Source: Flaccisagitta enflata
Taxonomy: Eukaryota > Chaetognatha > Sagittoidea > Aphragmophora
Assembly (NCBI GenBank): GCA_965153355.1
Contig: OZ231126.1
Location: 19,716,001 to 19,780,000 of the forward strand
Length of the DNA stretch: 64,000 nt
Reading direction: 5' to 3'
Shown: one piece after another, positions 57,084-64,000 of the stretch
Layout of the letters: every line of letters starts with the position of its first letter
How positions within the stretch are numbered: position 1 is the stretch's first letter
Notes under the pieces: model-generated
Told to the model about the DNA's origin: nothing
Databases searched by the model: none
What the model saw: the letters and a program-made list of their open reading frames with translations, nothing else
Position numbers and translations under genes: made by a program

Positions 57084-57392
57084 TGTAAAGAACCGCGTAG
57101 AATACAGTCTCCAACCGTCAAAGTACCTATGCGCTGACGTTGACGATGATGAATCGGTCCGGCAGCCGCTGCGTCACGGCCGCGCCAATCCTCTCGATGC
57201 CACGCCACGCGCTGCGCCAACGACGTCAACACCACGAATCCACTCAAAGTCATCAAGTCTCCATTTGGATAAGGTCTTTCGTCGTCGCCATCTCAATATC
57301 TTCTATGGTTGAAAGGGGTACAAAAACGCTGAAATAATAGAAAGGAAGGGAAGAGGGGAAAAGGAGAAAAGAAATTAACCTAACAACCTATC
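57084..57392 (-). repeat. 5' LTR of the Bel/Pao element
   Basis: Identical base for base to 47085-47393 as far as I can read. On the plus strand it starts TGTAAAGAACCGCG and ends CCTAACAACCTATC. In element orientation the 3' end is ...CTTTACA, a normal CA end, whereas the 5' end is GATAGG with a TGTTAGG seven bases in. The LTR contains a long purine run on the plus strand (GAAAGGAAGGGAAGAGGGG). Confidence 0.93.
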
Positions 57393-58640
57393 CATTACAG
57401 TTTTTCCTCTCTGGCTGGCTAAAACCGGAAGTAAACAAAGCTAACTAGCTCGTAGAGCAAAAATGCTCGTACCGTTCTCCAAACGGACTTAAGCGTTTTC
57501 AATGAAATTTGTCCTACTTAGAATAAAGCGTCCTCTGTCGTTCCTATTTATAAATTATGACTGTAAACTATTCGGACGTTCACTGAGGACGTTTCTGCCC
57601 ACATTGACAACACAATGACGTGCACAACTGTGTGCATACAGACACTCGATCGAGGACGCTTGAGTGATAAGTTTTGTTTCATCACATTCGGGACGAAACC
57701 CCTATGACTGTTTTTATTAAGCAATTTTCATGAGACAAGAAAAAAAACAAGATGTTGACCATAAATCATTAAAAAAAAACAAAATATTCGTAATGAAAAG
57801 TATAGATCAAAAAAAGGAATCACAAGCTTTTGCAAATTAAATGGCGACTCAAGCCAGTCTCAATCTATCAATGACCATCACTATCAAACCCGTTTCCCAT
57901 CTGCAGCAAATACACTTTTTTTTTTTTTATAAGAACCAAGTTTATAAGAACATTAGGCTTGAAATCGTCAAAAATTTAAGAAGATGCTGAAAACATTTGA
58001 AGGCTTAATTTCTTAAAAAATTTAAGAAAATTAGGCTTCAAATTTAAAAAATCTAAGATCATTTTTTTAGAGGGCTTTTTTTGAATCCATTGTCCTTTGA
58101 AAATAGACAGACACTAAATTTTTTCTGTTCGGCAAATCATGTCTCATTTTATATAGCATGTATCTTTCTACTTTCATTGATCTTAGTTCCCTTAAAACTT
58201 TTTAAACCTACTGCTTTGTTGTTTCATTGACATTTTCATTCATTTTTCCATAATGACAAACTTAAACTAATCAAGAACATTCTTAATTGAAGGTTAAAAA
58301 ATGCATTTAAATTAAGAACAATTTAAGAACATTAAAGCTTTGAAACTGCTTAAAATTTAAGAACATTGAAGGCTTTCCCAAAAAAATGTTCTTACAAAAA
58401 AAAATTGTATCACAACGTCTACCCCTATCTATCCCCTGCCCCATTGATTCCCCAGTAATGCTCTGTTGTTGTTGTTTTTGTTGTTGTTGTTGTTGTTTGG
58501 GTGTATGTGGTTGTAGCTGTTGTCTATTGCAAGTTGGTTGGAAGTAGCGGCAGCTCCCTCCTTGCAATTGTTATTTCAGGAGTAGCTCCGGCTGTACTGG
58601 TTCGTTGGGTGTCAAGGATTGTTGGTGTTGTTCTGAGTAA
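57393..58640. other. Unassigned AT-rich DNA right of the retrotransposon
   Basis: I see no gene. 57900-58400 has several copies of TTTAAGAACATT-like phrases and TTCTTAAA complements, suggesting an old palindromic repeat. A GTT-rich microsatellite is at 58460-58500. Confidence 0.5.
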
Positions 58641-58657
58641 CAGTGGCTCCGTTGTGG

Positions 58658-58765
58658 CTACTGTTGCAAAAAATCCAGCGCCGCGAGCTTGAGTAAAGCT
58701 GCTTCGGTTGCTCCCGATGGTCCTTTGACGTAAATATCATCCAAATTTTTTCCATACAGTTCGCT
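58658..58765 (-). other. Candidate terminal exon, unknown protein
   Basis: The minus-strand frame SELYGKNLDDIYVKGPSG... ends AALDFLQQ and a TAG at 58660-58658. It follows an AG at 58766-58767 in minus sense and would join in phase to the candidate exon at 59706-59784. The peptide looks non-random, but I recognise no family, and the acceptor lacks a good pyrimidine tract. Confidence 0.25.
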
Positions 58766-58849
58766 CTTTAAAGCTACTCATTCCTCCAGCTACCCGTCTC
58801 CTTCTGATAAATTAGAAAGATGAATATGCAGTGTTGCATGTTGTGCGTA

Positions 58850-58851
58850 TG

Positions 58852-58935
<84 letters not shown>
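58850..58935 (+). repeat. (CT)n microsatellite, followed by (CA)n at 59010-59037
   Basis: Near-perfect CT array followed by ACACAG-rich DNA and a short CA run. Confidence 0.97.
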
Positions 58936-58938
<3 letters not shown>

Positions 58939-59003
58939 TACACACAGAGTCAGAGACACAGACATACAACAGGAACACAGACACACGCACGAGTGTGCGC
59001 ACG

Positions 59004-59040
<37 letters not shown>

Positions 59041-59079
59041 GGTACTTGAATCGTATATTAATTACTATAATGCAAGTCT

Positions 59080-59243
59080 TCTACTTGCCATGTTCCTCTT
59101 TCAGCGCTTTGTCTGCTCCAATCTTCCGATCGAGTGTGACGTCCTGTGCCTACTTTTTGCCAACGTCGTTGCTTTGACAGTATAACGCGGTACCTAGTGA
59201 GGATGCACCATGACAACAATATATTCATATCATTCTTTATCTC

Positions 59244-59313
<70 letters not shown>

Positions 59314-59830
59314 TCTCTCTGTCTCTCTCTGTCTCTCTCTCTCTGTCTCTCTCTCTTTGTCTCTCTCTCTTTGTCTCTCTCTCTTTATCGCTCTCTGTCT
59401 GTCGCTCTCGCTCTCGCTCTCTCTCTCTCGCTTCTTCACCCACACTCGCACCATTGACACTAACGAACACACACACATGCATGCGCACGCACACACACAC
59501 ATGCACGCAAACACGCACGCACATGCATGCACACGCACACACACACAAGCACGCACATACCCAAGCACGCACACACAAGCATGCACACACAAGCATGCAC
59601 ACAGTCAAGCAAAAACACACGCACAAGTATGCATGAGCACGTATATGTACACGCATACATACATGCATATATACACGCGCCTCAACGGCATAGCAAGTCT
59701 CCTACCTGTCGTCTTTTCTCCTTGGCCTTCGTTTGCTCGAGTCTTCCGATCAAATGTGACGCACATCCCGCGGCTACTTTTTTCCTGCGGACAATGACGG
59801 TACCTAGCGGAGATATTGCATGCCCGTGTC
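59080..59830. repeat. Diverged duplicate segments separated by microsatellites
   Basis: 59090-59215 and 59690-59830 align (TTCGTTTGCTC..TCTTCCGATC, AATGTGACG, CGGTACCTAG). Between them are (GT)n at 59248-59312, a CT-rich tract to about 59430 and a CA/CACG-rich tract to 59660. In the second copy the minus strand has an open stretch RRKKVAAGCASHLIGRLEQ-like (59706-59784) bordered by AG and GTAGG; the first copy has stops in that frame. Confidence 0.45.
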
Positions 59831-59838
59831 CGTCTCTT

Positions 59839-59841
<3 letters not shown>

Positions 59842-59922
<81 letters not shown>
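59842..59922 (+). repeat. (CT)n microsatellite
   Basis: About 40 CT units ending in CACTTTACTCTTG, the same right flank as the CT array at 62435-62515, so the two are parts of a duplicated segment. Confidence 0.95.
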
Positions 59923-59924
<2 letters not shown>

Positions 59925-60611
59925 TTACTCTTGATGAATCTCTGAATTTGTATATATAATTAAAATATACAAATTCAGATCACGTATAATAAACCAAAAT
60001 GATTTTTTTCTGAGCATTATTGCCTGTTTATAACTAGAAGTGATAATTATTAATTATTAATTAGTTATTATTAGTCTTTTGGATGTGCATTTGGTTTTTT
60101 ACTTAAAAAGTCTTGGTTTTTATAGTTTCCTAAGACTCACTGTTATTCAATTATCTTCTTTCAAAAGTTAATTTTATTAAAATCATTGATTTTTAATCAA
60201 ATTTAAGCAAAATTATTTAAGTGGTCCCTAATTCAATTCAGTTTTTTAAAGAAAAAATGAAAAATATTGATCCTCATAAAAAATGTTCATAATGGAACAT
60301 GTAGGCCACGATCATATCTAGGTAGCTAAAAAAAATTTTTTACTTAGAAGAAATTTTAAAAGTGATATGAAAAAATCAAAAGCTACCTTCTTTAAAGACC
60401 ACCCGCTATACTTTTTTCTTGTTGCGCTCCGTTGCCAGTATCTTATATCGTGATTTCCGTTATGCTCGTAACCGCAAGTTCGAAGAGATGATTTTGTGCG
60501 TCAATGAAGTGACAAAACGGACGAAACTGATGTCCCACGCTGTTGGGCGAAGATAGTGATGATTCCCGATAACTTTCGAAAGCCAAGCCATTGCGCTGAG
60601 TTCTCTTGTAC
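59923..60611. other. AT-rich DNA with a short open stretch
   Basis: Mostly AT-rich. At 60418-60557 a frame reads YRDFRYARNRKFEEMILCV and ends in TAG. A diverged relative (VFPFVRNRDFDKIF) sits at 62550-62620 after the second CT array. I cannot tell coding from chance. Confidence 0.3.
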
Positions 60612-60836
60612 AGTGGAACCCCGCTTCCTTGACAACGCCGTTAACAGTTACCCGCCTTTAGTGGACAACAAGCTGTGGTCCCAAAATTTTCTGGCCTTTT
60701 GTAATGTTAAATTGCCCCTAGATAACGGGCACGCCTTTAACGGTAAATCGGCAATATCGGTCAAAAATTATGGGCCAAAATTACTCTAAACTCCTTGTTA
60801 GCGGTGAACTGACTGTAGCCCACGAGGTCAACCACT
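60612..60836 (+). mobile_element. Pogo-like MITE
   Basis: It begins ACAGTGGAACCCCGCTTCC and ends TGAACTGACTGTA; the ends are imperfect inverted repeats of the CAGTGGAACC type. No ORF. Confidence 0.45.
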
Positions 60837-60876
60837 AATCCCCACTTTGATTTTGACCGAAACAGTTTCGGCGAAA

Positions 60877-60879
<3 letters not shown>

Positions 60880-60925
<46 letters not shown>
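60880..60925 (+). repeat. (AG)n microsatellite
   Basis: About 20 AG units ending in ACAGACAGAGA. Confidence 0.95.
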
Positions 60926-60929
<4 letters not shown>

Positions 60930-61541
60930 GATAGGACCAACTCACGATTGAGGCAATTTTCAGCAATTCAATCATTTTGTGTTACCAAAGCGTTGAAAAG
61001 GCATTTCTTCCCGTCTTTTTTTCTCTTGCTAATTTCAAACAATGCTTTACTACAATAGAACTCCCACTTAACAGAAGTAATGGTCCGTTCATGTTTTTAT
61101 TCTGAATTTCATCTTTTGGTCTTTCTGTCAGTCTGTCTTTCTGTCAGTGTTTGTCAGTTTGTATGTGTGTCAGTCTTCATGTGTGTCAGTGTCTTTCTGT
61201 AGGTCTGACTTTCTGTCAGTGTCTATCTGCCAGTCTGTCTTTCTGTCAGTTTTTCTTTTTTGTTATTCTTTTTTTTTATCTTGCTGTCTTTCTGTCAGTG
61301 TCTTTTTGTCACATCAGTCTCTCTCCCTCTGCTTTTCTCTCTCTTTTTTTGTTGATCATCACACTGACTCGTATACAATCTCATGAAGAATTAACCGTCA
61401 TTCACCTAAGCCCGTACATGAGGTCTTGATCGATTGATTCACCTGCCCCGGCTGTTTAGTTAACCTTTCAGAATCGAGACTTGTGGCCCACACGCTTCCA
61501 GCGCTTCTCACAGTTTGATCTTAATGTCAGAGGCATTGCAA

Positions 61542-61736
61542 AACAAGACTGGATACACGGCTACCCCCTGCAGTCGCGTGCGGGTGGGCAGGGGCTGTAT
61601 TTGAGGTCACATGATCATTTGGGCAGGAGGAGTGGGGCCAATGACCTCAAGAACCCAAAATAAGTAAAGTGTGACGGACCAAGGGATGGACGGACTGACA
61701 AAGCAGGGTGTAGTTGCGAAGCATGCGACTAAAAAT
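61542..61736 (-). repeat. Hairpin-tipped H1 repeat
   Basis: Same layout as 315-550 in the same orientation: AACAAGACTGGATACACGG at the left, GTGCGGGTGGGCAGGGGC, then GACGGACC and GCGAAGCATGCGACT at the right. The terminal hairpin is damaged (GTTGCGAAGCATGCGACT). Confidence 0.65.
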
Positions 61737-61739
61737 TCG

Positions 61740-62427
61740 CGAGCTTCAGTCCTGCCGTGTATCCGGCTTTGTCATTTTGCAACTAGAAAATGTCTTTTTC
61801 CCACCTCTCTTCCCTCGATGCACATCTAAAAAAATCGCGTTTTTTCATCAACCCACTATCATGCAATTTTTACCTCGTCTATAAATGTGATAAGAACAGT
61901 CGAACCTCGCTATAGCGCACCCACTAATAAGGCACAGCCGCCTCTAAAGCATGACAATTTCAGTCCCATAAGAAATTTTGTAGTTTTTTCTCTATTGGCG
62001 AAACACCACTATAAAGCATGCATTTGCTCAGTCTCTTGGTAAGCGCTGATATGACGCTCAACTTTAGTAATCTAGTGTGCCAAATATTCATTTGTATGTG
62101 ATATCGCACACCACTTTGCATATTTTTTATTCAATATCTAAATTATACAAACTTATTCATTGAAAAAAAAGAAGAAACATTCAAACATCAAGTAAATTAA
62201 GAAATAATGAATGCTATGGTAAAAACAATCAGCTAGGAAAATAGTGTTTCATGATAACGGTGCCCCGCAATAAAGGCCAAAATTAAAGGGTCCCCATGGG
62301 GCCGTTATCAAGGGGCAGGGCTGTATTTTGATGATGCCGACAATGCGAAAGCTATCGAAGAGAATGTAAAAACAGAATGTCTATTAGAATGTCACACTGA
62401 CATTTCTGGCGACCGGACATTCGGGTA

Positions 62428-62434
<7 letters not shown>
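61740..62434. other. Unassigned DNA with old MITE-like fragments
   Basis: AGTCGAACCTCGCTATAGCG (61900) resembles a pogo-like end, and GTGCCCCGCAATAAAGG...CCGTTATCAAGGGGC near 62260-62320 may be another. No gene is seen. Confidence 0.4.

Positions 62435-62515
<81 letters not shown>
62435..62515 (+). repeat. (CT)n microsatellite
   Basis: About 40 CT units, with the same CACTTTACTCTTG right flank as the array at 59842-59922. Confidence 0.96.
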
Positions 62516-62518
<3 letters not shown>

Positions 62519-62611
62519 TTACTCTTGTGGCGTTTCTATCCAGTTTCTTATCATGTTTTCCCTTTTGTTCGTAATCGCGATTTTGACAAGATTTTCATTC
62601 AAGCGTCAACG

Positions 62612-63233
62612 TAAATGAAATGAAATGAAATGAAATGAAATGAATTTATTCACAACACCCTCGGGCGCCTTACGGGCACCTTAAGAGGTAATTCTACACA
62701 CCAACGAATGGCTACTCACATGAGTAGTCGTACTACACAATGGCCTAATTCCATAGATAAAAAAAAAACGGTCAGTTAATCGTAATGCCCTGACTGCACT
62801 CAGTGCTAGAGCTAAAAATGGAAGAATGGTGGGTCTTCATCTTATGAGAATGGGGAGAAGCGCGTAAAACAATCATCTCAAGTGCTAGAGGTAGTAAGAG
62901 ACAGATTCAATTGACAAGACTAGCTAATGACCGTGTGTACGCATTGATGTGGGATATTTTGTACGATTCGGTAAAAAGATTTTGGGGAAAAAATACAATT
63001 TGGCATTGTAAAAACATTGTTCAATAAAAAATCTATAGCTAATAAAAACATTAGTCTCGTCAGCTTATCAAGTACTCTTCGTCATCGCGGCAAGATAAAT
63101 AGGACCAAAAGATCGCCGTTTTAGCAAAAAGAAAATCGATGGGAGGGGGGGGCAATGGGTGGAATAGTACAAACAGAATCGTTGGAATGTGACCAGTTCA
63201 AGGGGCAGACCGAAATATTTTTTTTTTTTTTGT
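62612..63233 (-). repeat. 3' untranslated region and (CATTT)n tail of the non-LTR element
   Basis: Downstream of the RT stop on the minus strand there are about 600 bp without ORF, then GAATAAATT and five CATTT units (plus-strand AAATGAAATGAAATG at 62617-62642). A short-repeat 3' terminus directly after the UTR is typical of several LINE clades. The plus strand also has a T run at 63220-63231. Confidence 0.6.
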
Positions 63234-64000
63234 TTAAGCTTGATTCATTTTTACACAGCAATGATCAACATGAAAGTGACACAGGTAGCAATCTTCAGTT
63301 TCCGTCAATCCACTAAGCGCAACAAGTCTGTCTAAAATTGTGTCCTTGCCATTCAAATCAACGTACAAGCCATAATTTGCAACAAGATCTCTCGTTAGTG
63401 GTGAATCATTGAACATTTTTACCGATCGTTTGGCAGCGAATCTTTCCAATCTCTGTCTAAAAGTCTCAGCCATGAAAATTCCCCGAGCAGTTTCAGAGTT
63501 CATATGCAGAGGTAAATCAAAAATTTGTTTCAATGATCTCGTCAAAAAACTTTCCACTCTATCCCATTGTGAATTAGGCATATTGAGAAATGCAATACAA
63601 GAGTATTCAAAAGTGGACATGATTAAAGAATCAAAAACATTAAATATCATAGCACGGTCACTGTGGCCAATTCTTCTGTTCAGTCTCGCAATTGCACACA
63701 CTTTTGGATAATTGCTACTAATCAAGTGATCAATGTGTGTAGACCAGTTCCAATTATTTTCGAGATTTACACCTAGAAACTTAACACCTGATTTCCATGA
63801 GATCGTTTTTCCCATCAAAGTCACGTCCATTTCTTCCGCTCTGCCGATTTGTTGTTTAGAGTTTGAGAAGGCGACTATATCGGTTTTCGTCGGCGCCGGG
63901 TGGAGGCGCCATCGTCGGCACCAGTCTTCAAGGATACTAAGTCGGCGTTGGAGTAGAGCTACAGCTTCTCTCGCGTTGTTTCCTATAGTCCATAAAGCTG
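63234..64000 (-). pseudogene. Non-LTR retrotransposon reverse transcriptase, C-terminal part, cut by the window edge
   Basis: The frame is open from the right window edge to the stop at 63234 (about 255 codons). It begins ALWTIGNNAREAVALLQ, which resembles the region after the RT catalytic YADD/FADD motif, then WCRRWRLHPAPTKTDIVAF and FLGVNLENNWNWSTHI, the usual thumb-region motifs of Jockey/CR1/I-type LINE RTs. The tail continues in a cysteine/histidine pattern, CYLCHFHVDHCC. The catalytic core is outside the window, so I cannot say whether the element is intact. Confidence 0.85.

Larger units (their letters stand above)
47085..57392 (-). mobile_element. Full-length Bel/Pao LTR retrotransposon, 10.3 kb
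   Basis: Two direct repeats of 309 bp flank gag, protease, pol and an extra ORF, all read on the minus strand. Domain order (gag with DUF1759-like region and zinc knuckles, aspartic protease, RT with YVDD, A17-type region, RNase H, integrase, C-terminal domain) and the RICHDCRA/YVDDLL motifs place it in Bel/Pao. The two LTRs look identical, so the insertion is recent. I find no target-site duplication (left flank ...AAAAG, right flank CATTA...) and no convincing TGG-type primer-binding site. Frames break near the gag start and in the protease/pol overlap, and a leaky-type UGA separates gag from protease. Confidence 0.93.

Overview
The window is nuclear DNA from an invertebrate animal. The evidence is spliced genes with GT/AG introns of about 50 bases to several kb, animal-type genes (KIF23, TBCE, GNL1, MTF1, RPS28, STRAD), and intergenic and intronic space packed with nested transposable elements, foldback repeats, minisatellites and microsatellites. 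I cannot name the phylum from the sequence alone.

Layout, all single-copy genes on the plus strand: KIF23 kinesin with its 5' exons outside the window (1220-5293); tubulin cofactor TBCE (6225-13245); GTPase GNL1 (13689-16278); an 8.5-kb repeat desert (16279-24845); metal-responsive factor MTF1 (24846-31837); a 1.5-kb foldback; an unrecognised three-exon gene (34047-38379); ribosomal protein RPS28 (38755-40374); the pseudokinase STRAD, whose 3' exons are not found (40815-42664); a repeat cluster (43.0-47.0 kb); a complete 10.3-kb Bel/Pao LTR retrotransposon on the minus strand with identical LTRs (47085-57392); microsatellite-rich DNA; and a non-LTR reverse-transcriptase fragment entering from the right edge (63234-64000, minus).

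The most unusual item is the Bel/Pao element. Its gag frame ends at UGA followed directly by CUAG, the classical leaky-stop context, with the protease continuing in the same frame. Downstream of pol, where some relatives carry env, it has a long same-strand ORF of about 697 codons. This ORF has an acidic N-terminus, an unrecognised globular part, a charged coiled coil and a Gly/Arg/His-rich tail, and no visible signal peptide or membrane segment.

The second theme is a set of non-autonomous repeat families. Several start with a near-perfect hairpin or have hairpin-containing terminal inverted repeats, and many carry internal satellite-like arrays. Two TIR elements (17764-20551 and 22990-23558) have visible 6-bp target duplications, and at least four foldback elements have CAG...CTG ends flanked by TA. 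These insertions interrupt one another, so their order of arrival can be read.

Several reading frames (GNL1 exon 4, the unrecognised gene, the retroelement) need single-base corrections. Small assembly indels are therefore a live alternative to biological frameshifts.
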